From Gnetum montanum (lineage: Eukaryota; Streptophyta; Gnetopsida; Gnetales; Gnetaceae): a stretch of DNA of 64,000 nucleotides. This document shows, in pieces, positions 13,501-26,012 of the stretch. The stretch lies in NCBI GenBank assembly GCA_015680685.1, contig MNCI01024308.1:68138-132137 (forward strand). Direction: 5' to 3'. Position 1 is the first letter of the stretch; each line of letters begins with the position of its first letter. Position numbers and translations under genes: made by a program. The notes beneath the pieces are model-generated. The model had not been told where the DNA came from. It did not search any database and saw nothing but the letters and a program-made list of their open reading frames with translations.

Positions 13501-13960
13501 ATGGAACTTGCTTCTTCTCAAGCAGTCAAAATTCATTTTCCTTGGAGATTTCCAAGGAGAGGTCCCTGATTCTCATTTGTGCATCAATAGTTCTTAACCA
13601 TGCATGTATCATAAAGATAGGAAAGTATCCTTTTTAGTTTTTAACCTTGATCACTAGAAAATTAGCAAGATAGGACCACCTAGAAATTGTGGTCATGATG
13701 TCCTCAACTAATTCCAAAGGGACCATGATTGATTGATCTACCAATTCCAAATGGATGTTGCTCTTCTTAAGAGGTGGTAGGTTTCAATCCTTGTACATGT
13801 AATGGGAGATGAGATTGACATTGTAACCAAAATCAAGAAGAGCCTTGCATGGCTCATGTCCAACAATATGTAAGTAAATAAGAGGACTTCCTGGGTCAGA
13901 TTGTTTTGTGGGAAGATTACCAACTTTGATCCAATTAGAAATAACATGAGTTAGAATCAT
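10514..13960 (-). pseudogene. Athila-like pol of element F (protease, RT, RNase H, integrase), degenerate
   Basis: Read on the minus strand: a protease begins with DPGSP at about 13897 and carries FGYNVNLIS where DLGASVNL-type residues are expected. A linker containing MDELEQVHHQLSND leads to the RT start. RNase H lies at about 12142-11900 with the segment HTDHNVIYFLMNK. The integrase core at about 11250-11030 keeps NGTHF and the SQAEVTNKEI motif with its catalytic Glu, but the second catalytic Asp is Tyr (FYNGTHF). The C-terminus ends DGQPYLIL at a TAG at 10516-10514, matching the end of pol in E (DGQPHSIF). The RT core is largely missing between about 12850 and 12206, where two 'n' joins surround a piece in the wrong orientation. 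Stops are numerous, so it is not functional. Confidence 0.8.
12373..12789 (+). other. Misoriented assembly piece between two single-n joins
   Basis: This piece is bounded by n at 12372 and n at 12790. It reads as Athila RT/RNase H sequence on the plus strand, like E at about 16620-17010, although the surrounding element F is on the minus strand. About 167 bases of it (12622-12788) are the reverse complement of 12206-12371 with about one mismatch. This is what an inverted contig with an overlapping end would give. Confidence 0.8.
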
Positions 13961-14653
13961 AGTATAGATCTAAGGTAGTGTTTAGTTTGAAGAGTGCTCA
14001 AATGTATTTGATGTAGAGGATGAGGGTGTTGGAGATACAAGGTGACTAGCTGCATTAGGTTTTGAGGGTTTGGGAGGATTGTTGGGTTAGAAAAACTGTC
14101 ATTTATTGGTTTGAACCACTTGGTTGGAAGTCAGGTTGTAAATTTACAACCCTCGTAGCATTTTGTTGCTACGACTGTGGGGGAATTTCATCTTGCATGG
14201 ATGAAGCAGGAGGTAACTATGTTGAGGGTAGAGGGATGTGTGTAGATGGATGTGGAGCATGGTATGGATATGGGTGATTTCTTTAAGTAGATGGTGAATT
14301 AGTTTGATGATACTCTAGGGGATAATAGTGATGTTGGAATGATGCATGGCTTGCAGAGCTTCATGGAGAAATAGGTTGCTGAACATAGTATCCATATGGA
14401 TCTGGTTGCCTATAAAGGTACTACTATCTTGGAGGTGGCATTCCCCATGACTGGTTGGTGTCATTTTTGATATTATTCATATTGTTGTGTGGAGCTCCAC
14501 TTGGATAGTAAGCTTGTTGTTGCTAGTAGAACTGCCTTGCATTTCCTTGAGAATAAGGTAATTATATAGGTGCTTGCCTCTGTGTTAGTCATGGATTTAG
14601 CATGTACACCCAAGACTCTTGTGAGTGTGACACCATAGGGAAACATCCATTAG
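13961..14653 (-). pseudogene. Gag C-terminal part of element F
   Basis: The minus strand here encodes a Pro/Tyr/His/Gln-rich, low-complexity segment (PHPSTHIPLPS, QQQAYYPSG) just upstream of the protease. That is the usual composition of the C-terminal half of Athila-group Gag. It is interrupted at 14653 by insertion of element E, and the upstream part of gag resumes at 27597. No zinc knuckle is recognisable. Stops and frameshifts are present. Confidence 0.55.
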
Positions 14654-15213
14654 TAATGAGTCATGTTTTAACATGCTTCAATATCAGATACCTAATATCG
14701 GAGGCATGACATTGAATACTCGATGTCAAAGCCTAGGATGCAATGTTGGATATCTGATATCGTAGGGTATATGCTAACCTATAAATATAATGCTTGGGCT
14801 CACAATTTTTAGATAGTTTTTTCATAGTTCTGCTTAGAGTAGTAAAGCTCTTTTAGTTTATTTTCTCTAGAGTTAGAATATTTTTGAAGTGCCTGCAGTA
14901 GGAGTTTGAGTGTGTATGGATCTTTGTTCGAACATTAATGTGCTTGAGTGTAGCAGTGTGATAGGAATAAAAACAAACCCTTTTGACAATTCTTGCAATA
15001 CTAAGAATATATTAATATTTCCTTTAATGAAATTTACTTTCATGCACTTTACTTTAATGCATTTAAACTTAAGCAATTAATTTCTAGTTGTTAATGAACA
15101 CAAGCACAACCACTTCGAGCATACATATAGTGCTTGGTAACCTAGCAACACTTAACGATTGGTAGCCCAACAACACTATATGTGTTCAGGATGTGTTCAA
15201 GAAAGTGGGATGG
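14654..15213 (+). repeat. Truncated 5' LTR of element E
   Basis: Collinear with the first about 560 bp of the 26747-27596 LTR, with TAATGAG at the start and TATAAATA at 14780-14787. An AATAAAAAC stretch near 14968 is the likely polyadenylation region. Similarity stops at about 15213, where sequence of the protease coding region follows directly. About 290 bp of LTR end is lost. Confidence 0.82.
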
Positions 15214-18200
15214 GTCCTTGTGCATGGAACTTTCCTCTCTCAAGAAGAGAAATATTAAATTAGAATTGGTAGACTAGTCCATCACTATTTCATTAGGGCT
15301 GGGGGAAGACATTGTGATCACTATCTATGGGTGGTCTTATCCTACTAATTTTCTAGTGTTCAAGGTGGAGAACTGCAAAGGGGATTTTCCAATCATCATG
15401 GGAAGGGCATAACTTAGCATCATTGATGCAAGAATGGGCACAAGATATCTTTCCCTAGAAATATCCAAAGAAAATGCATTTGGAAAGATCAAGAAGAAGT
15501 GAGTTCCATGCATAATGTACAATGATATAGGATGCAATTATGTGTAGAAACTCTAGGTTGTGAAACAACCATTTATCTTTGCATACAAGCAGTGTGCACC
15601 AGAGGTACAAATTCAAAGATGTTTATATGCAATAGCCCCAAAACAGGAGGGCACCCAATGGCTGACCGTTGATTTTGAGAGCAACACACTTTGCATGAAA
15701 TTGACTAAGAGCTTGACATGCACATATGTCGTAGGCATGGATGAACTAGAGCAAGTTCATCACCAACTCTCTAATGATTCAAATGATCATACTTATTAGG
15801 GAGAGTTGGAGATTTTTGAAAAGTTCAAGAAAGAGCCCCTTGAACTAAAAATTATATAGGTTGGAATGGAATATGTGTTTTTTAAAAATGGAAAGTTGGT
15901 CATAATTAATGCAAATCTTGCTCTAGAGCACAAAAAGATGCTATTGAATGTGGTTGAAAAATGCTCAGTAGCTTTTGCTTAGTCATATCTTAAACTCATA
16001 GGGATTGATCCTAGGATATGCTAGCAGTGTATCTACATTGTTCTGGTTATGAAGCTAAAGAGATAGCCATAGAGACAATTAAACCCCAAACTGAAGTAGA
16101 TCATCAAAGAGGAAATTGAACAACTCCTCAAGGTGGGGTTCTTTTATTCCATTATGGATAGTGAGTGGGTTATCCCACTCATGATTGTGTCAAAGAAAGG
16201 AGGCAAATTGTAGGTCTGCATTGATTTTTGGTTGCTAAATATGACAACATTCAAAGATCATTTTCCATTGCCATTTGTTGATCAGGTGTTAAACACAATA
16301 TCTAGGCATTGCTACTACAATTTTTTAGATGGTTATAACAGTTATAACCAAATTCACATTACACCAGAGAACCAGGTGAAGACAACATTCACAAATCCTT
16401 GGGTGACTTTTGCATCTCCAAAATTCCATTTGGTCTATGTAATGCTCCTGCTACATTCCAACACTTGGTTCTGAGCATTTTTCAATAGCAAATAGGAAGG
16501 GGTATGGAAGTCTTCATTGAGGAATTCTCCACTTATGGAGCTACATTTGAGCAAGCCTTGAACCACCTTGAGCAAGTGAAAAAATGCTGTGTTGAAACCA
16601 ACTTGTTGCTTAATTGGAAAAAAAGTCACCTAATGGTCTAGGAAGGAATTGTATTGGGGCACAAAATATCACAAGTAGGAATTGAGATAGACCTTGAGAA
16701 AATAAGGATCATCCAAGGAATAACCTACAAACTAGGAACTATCAAAGATGTTCAATCATTCCTTGGACATATTGGCTACTATCAGTGATTCATAGAGGAT
16801 TATCACAAGGTCGTTGGTGGAGTTGACAAAGAAAGATGCTCCATTTGTTTGGATCATGGAATGTGAAAAAAACATTCCAATATCTAAAAGAGAAACTTGT
16901 AGAAACTCTAATTCTACAAGAACCTGACTAGTTCAGACCATTTCATGTCATGAAGGATGCATCAAATCATGCATTGGGAGTTGTTCTTACGTAGATGGAT
17001 GACAAGAAGCATCCATACTACATCCACAGCACTAGCTGAAGCATTGTGGGTGCACAACTGAATTACACCACTACAAAGAAATAATTGATGATTTTGGTGT
17101 TTGATCTAGAGAAGTTTAGGCATTATGTGCTTGGATACAAGGTGTTTGTGCACATGGATCATAGTGCCATCTGCTTCCTAATGAACAAGCCAATAGTGAG
17201 CCCTTGTGTCATACAGTGGTTGGTGATCTTGCAGGAATTTGATCTTACGATGGTAGATTGAAAGGGCACTAAGAATGTGGTCGTTGATCACTTGTCTTGG
17301 TTGTGATGTGACAACAAAGAGGAAGAAAACCCACTATCTGATATGTTTCCTAATGAACTCCTCTTTGCTAGGGCTATAACTAAACACTTAGAAAAATGGT
17401 ATGATGAAATTTTCACCTATCTTCTTACCCAAGAGATGCCACAAGGGTTGAACCATCGAAAAAAAAAATAGTTTCTTTACTAGGTAAAACACTTCATAGA
17501 GATCAATGGATATCTCTACAAGGTGTGCACTGATGGATTGGTTCATTGGTGTGTCCTTGATGTCGATCAACTGCACATTCTCTAATATGCTCATGAAGGT
17601 CCTTATGGAGGACACTATGCTAGGAGGCACACACCCATTAAAATCCTAATGGTAGGGTACTATTGGCCAATAATCTTTAGGGATGCTCATCATTATGTTT
17701 GCTCTTATGAACAATGCCAACGAGATGCTGGAATGATTGCTTGAATGGAGGGACCTCAACAATGGATTTAATCACTAGAACCCTTCAACATATGGGGCAT
17801 TGATTTCATGGGTCCCATCATGCCCATGTCAAATAAAAAAGCGTACATCATAGTTGTTATTGACTGTTATACAAAATGGGCAGAAGCAGCAATAGTCATT
17901 GACTACACATCTTCTACTGTTGCTTGGTTTATATAAAAAATTTTTGTAAATAGGTTTGGTGTGCCACATGCATTAATTTGTCATAATGGAACTCACTTTA
18001 TAGGCACTACTTTTCAAAAGCTCATAAAATGCTTAGGGGTTGAACATAAACTCACAACACCCTACCACCCCTAAGCTAATGGTCAAGTTAAGGTTACCAA
18101 TAGGGAAATCACAAGGATTCTAACAAGAACTATTAGCAAATAGAGGAAAGACTGGAGCAAAAAACTCAACAACGTCCTTTGAGCCTACCTCTCAACATGG

Positions 18201-18698
18201 AAACTTCCTATAGGCTATTCTCCCTATGAGCTTGTGTACAAAAAATTACCAACACTTCCTATTCAATCTAAGCTCTGTACACTTTGAACAACCTGTGACC
18301 TCAACCTTGAGTTAAGTCTAGCATAAAAAATAAAGACTAATAAATCTCAACTTGCTAGATGAAAATCAGTTGGTGGTCCTATCATCTAATGAATTGCACA
18401 AGGCCTATAATAAAAGTGCCATAACCTTAAAATTAGAAAAGTTAAATTTCAACTAGGAGATAAGGTTCTCTACTAGAACCCCACACATGCACCTCAATTA
18501 ACTAAGTTCTAAACATTGTGGAAAGGACCTTACATCATTTACAAAAATTTTTCTTCTAGGGCCATGATGATCTACAAACTTGAGAGCCTAAACAAGAAAC
18601 AACTAGTCAACATCCAACAAATTAAACCTTTCCATGAGCATAAGTTAGCAAATACAACAAATGCCTCATCAGATGGACAACCACACTCCATATTTTAG
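15214..18698 (+). pseudogene. Athila-like pol of element E (protease remnant, RT, RNase H, integrase), degenerate
   Basis: Collinear with pol of F but on the opposite strand. A protease remnant is at 15214-15540, then the linker MDELEQVHHQLSND at about 15737-15780. RT: KDHFPLPFVDQVL near 16255 and FLDGYNSYNQI near 16320, but the YMDD-box equivalent reads FIEEF (about 16513), so both catalytic Asp are lost. RNase H lies at about 16870-17310. The integrase zinc finger is at 17540-17740 (HEGPYGGHYARRH...CSYEQCQR). The core is at 17790-18230 with VIDCYTKWAEA, but ALICHNGTHF shows the second Asp replaced by His, and GQVKVTNREI shows the Glu replaced by Lys. It ends with DGQPHSIF and TAG at 18696-18698. 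Many stops occur. Function is lost. Confidence 0.85.
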
Positions 18699-19928
18699 AT
18701 CTCATCCTTTCAACTTAGTCATGGGAGAGATGGCCACCCATGCTAACCATATAAGTGACTCCTTATTTTTTCACCATTTTTGTTGTACACATTTTTTGTT
18801 TTACAACTTTTTGTTTTGCACATTCTTTATTTTACATCTTCTTATTTTCATGTTATTAATCTTTTCTAATTTTTTTACACCATCATTAGTACATTTTCTA
18901 TTTCTTGAATATTTTACACTTTCTTTTATATTTTTTTTATTCTGATGTGATTTTCTAACTTTTTGTTAATAAGTGCCAGACATAGTGGTAATGCATTGCT
19001 TGATGGTGGTATATACTAGTTTGTCATTTGATTGTTGGTGTTTGGATTCTGGCTTTGAATTTCATTACGAATGATTAGGACATGGTTTCTTTTTCATGCA
19101 ATAGGCAGTGAGTCCACAACATCCACCCATCCACAAACTCTATGGTTTTCCTTTTTTTGGAAACATGTAATCCCTTTTTCATTAATGAAACGTTAGCAAA
19201 TTTGTGACTTTGGTAGTTTCTAGAATTTCAAAGGATTCAAAGGTTTGAATAGGGTGTGACTTCAAGGGGATTTGGTATTCTTTGTGCCTTTTTGTTTGCC
19301 TAGGTGTATGTGTGTTTTCATGGATTTCTTACGGTTTCGTGTCGACAAATAAAATGAAGTTAAATACATCTGTGCATAGTGTGGTTCTCATAAAAAAAAT
19401 AATGGGAATTTAAAGCACACTCCTTAGATAAAATAAATGGGCTATAAGCACTAGTTATGGGACTAGAAAGACTTTTTACCCATGCCTGAAGGTCTGCTCT
19501 AACTAAGACCCTTCCTCACTTCCTACTTTTTTTTTCTTATCTAATAAGGAACGGTGGTTGTTCTGTGGATGTACTCTTATGTTTCAGGGAGATGGACTGG
19601 TCTTAGAAAGATGATGCAAAGTCATTGAATGTGATTGGTTTTGGTCTAGACTAAGGATGAATCTTATTAAGTCATTTAACTATAAAATTCATAAGGGACT
19701 TCATGTGACCTTAACTAGGAATTCCATTCCACTCTCTCTCATCCATCTATGCTTTCCATGTCTCACCTTACTATCAGTTTCATGTTCTTGTTTGATGTTC
19801 TGATTTGATATGTCAAAATTCTTAGGCAGTCTCTTCCAAGTTTTTGTACTTAACCTTTCATAATCATTAATCATCCATGGAGCCTATGAACTCTTTAGTT
19901 TGAAGTTATGCAAGGGCATAAAGGGCCT
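18699..19928 (+). other. 3' non-coding region of element E, left of the D insertion
   Basis: T-rich sequence without a gene, collinear with 10513-9240 of F on the other strand. It ends in GGCCT at 19924-19928, where element D starts. The next stretch of E resumes at 26013, again with GGCCT. Confidence 0.7.
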
Positions 19929-21571
19929 TGTAACATATGAAAACGTCGGTGGCTAGAACTTTGAGAGGTTTGTGGGTGTACAATCTAACCTGAATACGTG
20001 TGAGAGCCATGCTGGGAAATGGAAACAAGGTGCCCTAAATGGTCTTTTCGATCAGACAGAGACTTACGTGGTGTTAAAATGATGGTGTGTGAGAAGGGTT
20101 TATACTATGTTACACACAGGCATCGAGTTTGGCTAAGCTAGAGCATAGTGGGGTGTTCCAGCCTAAGAATAATGATGTAAATGTGCAAATATGTATGAAA
20201 AAGTGAGAAAATACATTATGCTAAATACCAATGAGAAATGATTGAGAAATGCAAAGAAATTTGTGAATAGAAGTGCATCACCCTAAAAGGGGGAGTGTAG
20301 CTAATTCCAAAAGGGTCTTAAAAGGTACAGAGTGTATAATAGGCGTAGTGGGAGTGCAGTCATAGTCTCAGTGGTGTTGGATTGTGAAGTTTGGTGCTTG
20401 TTGTGATGAACTATGCCTGTCGGGTTGGTCTTCACGTTGTACCATGTGATGTTCTGTAGGGTTGCGACAAGGCTACGGTATATCATGTAGTATAGCTATG
20501 CCTCTTTGCCAATGCAGTGTTCTTTGGGTCTTGTTTGCCCATGGAGCTAAGTGCCAAGATGCCAAAGTGCCAAATGTCAAATGAATGGGCCAACTACCCC
20601 ACTAGTGAAAAATTAGAGCCAAACTCAACCCCAAAACATTTGTGTGCAGGGGTATTTATAAGACTAGGGTTAGTCCAAAATGTGGAACAAGTACCACGTG
20701 GTAGTGTGGTAGGTGGGACCACAAGAAAAATTCAAAAAACTTTCTAAGTTTGGAGGTGACCAAAAAAAGTTAAAAAATTTTCTAACTTTAGCCGCTATGC
20801 TCATCCCATATTACGTGTAGGACATAGGATGCTGGCTGCTATGCTTGTCCCATGTTACGTGTAGGACACGAGATTCTGGTTGGGGATAGGGCATAGCATG
20901 GACACTTAGAAGAATCTGGTGAAGACTGTAATCCTTGTTCTTGTTATGTTGGCTATGCTTTGGAGCATAGCAAGAGGAGTAGCCTCAGGAGTTAGAAAAT
21001 CTACTAAATGCCTCTTCCATGCTGAGCTAGCTTGACAATTTCTTACTTGACACTTAGGCAAAATTGGTCATTTAAAGGTGTGCTACGCTGGCCACGCTTT
21101 GAAGCATAGCAAGGGAAATGGGAGCGTAACACAACACTTAGAAAATTCTATAGCTTGCTATAGTTGTCCTACGTTACGCATGGGATGTGTAACTTAGTAG
21201 TTAGAAAAAAATTTGCAAAACTGGTGTCCTGTGTTGGCTACACTAGCTATGCTCTAGAGCATAGCAAGGGAAATGGGAGCGTAGCACAACACTTAGAAAA
21301 ATTTTTATGCAATTGTTATTGACACTTAAATTTTTTTTACAAAATAGGAATTCATGCATGCTACGCTAGCTATGCTGCAGAGCGTAGCACCAACACTTAG
21401 AAAAATTTGCAGGAAGTGCCATCGTTCTGACACTTAGAAAAATTTTGCAAATCTAGTAGTTGGAGCTGACTACACTCAACACTTAGAAAAATTTGGGCAA
21501 AGTGCCATCATTTTGACACTTAGAAAAATTTTCAATCGAGATGTTGAGACCTAAAATTTTGTGGTGTTTCA
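19929..21571 (-). repeat. 3' LTR of element D (Tat-like family)
   Basis: Starts on the minus strand with TGAAACACCACAAAATTTT at 21571, like the B LTRs (TGAAACACCCTAAATTTT), and ends GTTACA at 19929. The TATA box is at 20653-20660 (minus). At 20780-21420 it carries GCTATGC/GCATAGC palindromes alternating with ACACTTAGAAAAATTT repeats. A purine-rich tract (CAAAAGGGGCCAT, minus strand, 21572-21585) directly precedes it. Confidence 0.85.
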
Positions 21572-22726
21572 ATGGCCCCTTTTGTTGACATTTGGAGAAG
21601 TGGCCCAAGAGACATTGATAAAGAATTGCAAAACACCACAACAGATGTGGTGACAACATCACTTGTTAGTACTTGATCATGTGTCATTTCACCATGCTTA
21701 AGAGTGTTATGGATAAGGGATGCTTGGGCAAAGTGTGTAGGCAATGTGCTAGGGATATGAAATGAAAACAGAGGAAATAAAATGTCAATAGTGTATCTTG
21801 ATGCAAGATGTGAAGTTAACACAATTGATGGTAACCATGGCATGAAGTGGCTTATCCTTGAAATGTTGACCTCTCATCAGAGTGCTTATGAGAGTCAAAG
21901 TCAATCCAAGGCTAGGCTAGTTGCAAAGCTGCAACATTATCAATTTTCTTGGGTATGTGCTTCTCCCCTTTCTTTCTTTCTCTTTTTTTTTTTTACATTT
22001 TTTTTGCTACAAGGAAAACCTTTGTTGGGTTTGACTTACTGTTGAATGCTAGTTGTAAGTTGGCCATCAAGTAGATGGGCTTTGTTTTGATGCAATCACG
22101 TTGTGTTTGTAGGATAGGTGTTTCCTCCCAAGAATGAGTTGCGTTACATTTGCTTGGGCTTTGACCAGCCAATAGAGGCTACCCATGGGATGAGTTGCAT
22201 TATGTCTACCATGGGTTCTATGGTTGACATGAACAGAATGCCATGTATGTCACAGTGCATATGCATCAGAGGGTTTGCAATCATGAATATGTAAAGGATG
22301 AGAGGATATTGGGATGAAGGAGTGAATATGCATAGGCTATAATGGGATGAGGGGGATGTGCACTCTTGAGTGGCTTAACTAGTCCAATCATGCACATCAG
22401 AGCAATGTGGTGACTTGTTGCTATGATGAGATGCATCTTTACATGAATGCCTCCAAGGCTTTGTCCTATAAACATAACTCCAAGAAAACAAAAAAAAAAA
22501 ATTCACAAAACATGAAATGCAAGTGCAAAGTCCATATGTGAAGATGCTACAAATGTATCAAATGCTATGCCAGTCATAAGTGCTCAGGAAGCTAGTGAAA
22601 GTGCTAAGGCGATGATGCTATGAGTTCTCCGAAGGCTACACTAATGGTAGGTGCTCCAAACGATTAGCAAAATGGTGGGAGGCGATGATGTTGTGAGTGC
22701 CCCAAGGGTTTTACCAATGGCGATCA
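21572..22726 (-). other. Polypurine tract and 3' untranslated region of element D
   Basis: The minus-strand tract CAAAAGGGGCCAT at 21572-21585 abuts the LTR and matches AAAGAGGGGCCAA before B's 3' LTR. The rest lacks recognisable coding sequence. It contains a poly-T run near 21983 and a poly-A run near 22490. It probably corresponds to 51151-52498 of B. Confidence 0.6.
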
Positions 22727-22985
22727 ACAACATGCCAGTTTAAAGTCTTGGTAAATCGTGAACCCAGTTTAAGATCTTGGCAGATCATGATATGCTAATT
22801 TATAGTCCTAGTAGATTGATGGGTGCTAGTTTAACGTCGTAGAGGATGGTGGGTGTTGTGCCAGTTTAACATCATGATCCAAAGATGATCTGTGCTAGTT
22901 GATAGTCATAGGGGACTGCTACACTAGTTTATAGTCATAGTAGACTATCTATGCCAGTTTTTTGCATCATGGCAAATGGGTTCTT
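22727..22985 (-). repeat. TTAAACTAGC-type tandem array of element D
   Basis: About eight imperfect units of roughly 30-35 bp, on the minus strand of the form CTACGACGTTAAACTAGCA. It lies between protease and the 3' untranslated region. The same unit forms the arrays in A (35108-35345) and B (41325-41508, 46685-47085, 50675-51150). Confidence 0.75.
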
Positions 22986-23418
22986 ACCTTGTTTGTGTGA
23001 GGTGCGATGTTGCATGTGTAGTCATGCTATGTGCTTGGAAGATCTTGCAAAAGTCAACTAGAAAAATAACATCAAGTGGCACCTATCGTAAACAAAGTTA
23101 AAATGCACAAATGAAAGGAAAGCAATGCAAAAAGCGATAGTTTTAGGTTGTTTTGGGTGGTGGGGTAGTTTAAGGCCTTTTCTAGCTAAGTGTTTTTAAT
23201 GTTTTTCAAATGCAATGTGTAAGCTAAGTGGATGGATGTGTAAACAAATTAGAATGCATAAACAAAGGAAAGTAGTGTGTAAACTAGGTAAGCAGGTGAA
23301 ATGTAAATGCATGAAAAAATGCCATGCAAGAAAAAACCAAAAATGCATGCCCCATGGAGGTAGGGGGTAAGCAAGCGCTTAGTATGTTTTTGGCCAAGGA
23401 AAAGTCTTGGTCCTGAAG

Positions 23419-26012
23419 TTAGTTCCTAACTGGGCATGGATTAGGGGGTGCACAAGGCTTAGGATCCTCTGGGAGGCTATTGGATTTAACCACTTGTTCG
23501 GGTGTGTTAGCCTTAGGCATTACGTTGGTTGTCATAGGCGCATCACCAAGAAATTCCACCTTTGACACTTGCTCCATGTCTATGTTATGGATAGTTGGAG
23601 AGGAGGTGTTATCGCCATGGATGATAACTTGACCACCTTCATATGGAAGGTGAACTTCCTAGTGGATGGGAGAGGAGACTACCTATAGTTGAGCTAGCTA
23701 AGGCCTACCTAGGATCAAGTTAAAGCCTAGCATCTCTTCTATGATAGTGAAATCTATGCTACTGGGGAATTTTTCTCTTGCCATGAAGGCCAAGTTGATT
23801 GTACCCCTAACAGTGACATGTGATCTATTGAGGGATTTTAGACATGCAGTTTTGGTGGGCTTGATTTTATCTGCTAGGCCTAGCTTGTTAATGATAGAGT
23901 ATAGGACTACGTTTGTTGCTGCACCATAATTGACATGCACTCTACAGATGGTGCATTATCCAACACATATGCTAATGGACAATGGAGTTATAGTGACCTC
24001 TACTCATTTGGGGTTAACCTTGATCACATCATTGTGAAACACTAGGGATCTTGAACCTGATTCTTGTGGTGTAGGGGAAAACATCATTGTATAGATGGAT
24101 GCCTCCTCTATAGGGATGTCCTTTGTAACAAGAATGGAGGCCAAAATTTAGGCCAAGGATTTGTGGTGAGTAGATGAGGTCATGACTAGGTCGTATAAGC
24201 ATTTTTTTCTTTTTCTTGAGTGTTTGTTTCACTTGGGTTAGTGCAACTACAAAGTCCTTGTCATCAATTGTTGTATTGGCCTTGACTTCATCCATGTAGC
24301 TTGAGAGATAGATCTCTCATTAAGGGGACTTGGGATTAGGTTTCTTAGCTTGCTTGGGGGCAGGGATCCTAACGTTCAGTTGTTTCTTGCTAGTTATAGC
24401 CTTTGCTTCGGCCATGAGGGTCACGAGGCAATTGTTCATTCTCTTGCATTGTCATTTGGTAGGCCTACCTAGGTTGCTAGTGGAGTTAGCCCTTGAAGGA
24501 GAAGAGATTGAGATGTTGCCTACTGTTGGGCTTCAAGTAGGTAAGGGGCCATCACATTATGACACTCTTATGACAAATGGTGGTTTAGGAGTTGTTGCAG
24601 GGCCAACTTGTTTTGGCACCTTAATGACAAAAGGTTGCATAGTAGTTGTTGTTGCTGCATCATGCTAGTTTAACATCTTAGAGGATGGTTGTTGTGGAAC
24701 CTTAACCATAAAGGATGTTGTGGATGCTTGAGGTGGCACTTTGATAACAAAGGAAGGCCTCTTGCTTGTGGAGGCCGAGGGGATCCTTTCCTGCTTAGGA
24801 GGTATGTGGATTACAAAATGTTGTTACACAGGTTTGGACTTGCCACCTATTCTAATGGAGTTTATGACATAGGGAGCGTTGTCTGCATTCGATTGGCTCG
24901 TTGTGTCGAGCACTAGTTGGCCCCGTTCTATCATTCTTTGTAGGTCATCCTGCAAAGCATGATCATTGTCCATACTATGACAAGACATGTGGTGGTAATG
25001 ATAGTATTGGTCTAGCTTGAAGTGTTGTGGGATCGAGGGCTCATTTGGTATTGCTGAGGTGGGGTTCCTTAGTAGTTTGTAGTACTTGTCATGTTTTGGC
25101 AGGAAATCTTTAATACATGTTTGTGTTGGATTTACCTAACTTTCAATAGTTTCTCTAGTAGTTTAGAGGGTTCCATTGGTAGTGGTGTATACTTTGAGTG
25201 ATCCTTGCACTCAAAGTTGGACCTTGGGGCAACTCCTGCCGATGTAGGTGAGTTGGCACTAGAGTTGGTAGCTTTGTGAGCTGGGCCCTTGGGTTGCTTA
25301 GCTATTGGGCACCGGTTGGTTGCTTTTGTGCTTGTGGCCATTGTTGCATTTTTCTTGCATGTATGTTGGTTTTTGTAGGCCACGTAGGCTAGGTCATTAC
25401 TAGCTTGCACTACTTCCTCTATGCCCTTCATTTGGGTAAAGGCTTGGTTGAGAGACTTTGGGGCTAAGTGATATAGTTTGTACTTGATCAAGTCATTTGC
25501 TACATCCTTGAAGATGACTAGTCGATGCATCTTTGCTAGGGGTTCACACATTTTTCTCAATGTGGCATTCCAACAATGAAGGAATTTTGGCATGGGCTCT
25601 AGGGGTCCCTGCTTGACTTTCATGAGCTAGTCAAGGGTTGCTTTAGGCTTTAGGTTGTACCTGAAGCATGTCACAAACTGGCTTATGAGATCCTCTAAAG
25701 AAGAGATTGAGGCCTTGGATAGTATGCAATACTAGTCTGAAGCCTTGCTAGTGAGTGACATGGGAAACACATGCATGATGACGTGTGGCTAGGCTCGAAG
25801 GAGTAGGCACTTAGATTGAAATGTGACCAAGTGTGCATTAGGGTTCCCTTCACCATTGTACTTGGTGAGTTGAGACAATGGGACCTCAGTTGGGAGAGTT
25901 AGAGGTGGTACTATGAAACTTATGGGATCATCCTGGTAGAAGTCCACCACCTTGACAGTGTTAGAGGAGGTAGCCTTGAGTTGGTTGATCTCCTTTGTCA
26001 AGTCTTGGAATA
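23419..26012 (-). pseudogene. Tat-like gag-protease of element D, 5' truncated
   Basis: Minus strand. It opens inside gag (LFQDLTKEINQLKA at about 26008), followed by a retrotransposon Gag domain with KYNGEGNPNAHLVTFQ at about 25865. A long segment at 25623-25132 continues Gag. A CCHC-like knuckle region near 25000 reads YYHYHHMSCHSMDNDH and has lost the metal-binding pattern. The retropepsin domain at about 23940-23650 has VNYGAATNV at the active site, so the catalytic Asp is Asn, and ends with FNLILGRP. The stop is TAA at 23421-23419. Collinearity with gag-protease of A and B makes the assignment firm. Several stops and frameshifts occur, and the N-terminus, leader and 5' LTR are missing. 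Confidence 0.82.

Larger units (their letters stand above)
19929..26012 (-). mobile_element. Tat-like element D: gag-protease, repeat array and 3' LTR only
   Basis: On the minus strand: truncated gag (from 26012), protease (to 23419), a TTAAACTAGC-type array (22985-22727), 3' untranslated region, polypurine tract and 3' LTR (21571-19929). It belongs to the same family as A and B by gag, protease, array and LTR sequence. It has no antisense gene, RT or integrase, and its 5' LTR and gag start are absent. GGCCT occurs at both ends (19924-19928 and 26013-26017), but at the right side gag similarity may extend into it, so microhomology at a deletion joint is possible. Confidence 0.8.

Noticed and set aside
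21532-21843. Minus-strand open stretch of 103 codons
   Set aside because: It runs across the polypurine tract and the LTR start of D and has no conserved product.
22488-22500. Poly-A run considered as a LINE or retrogene tail
   Set aside because: No upstream coding sequence or target duplication was found, and it lies within the 3' untranslated region of D.
24330-24668. Plus-strand open stretch of 112 codons
   Set aside because: It is the complementary strand of D's gag-protease region, and its product has no recognisable features.
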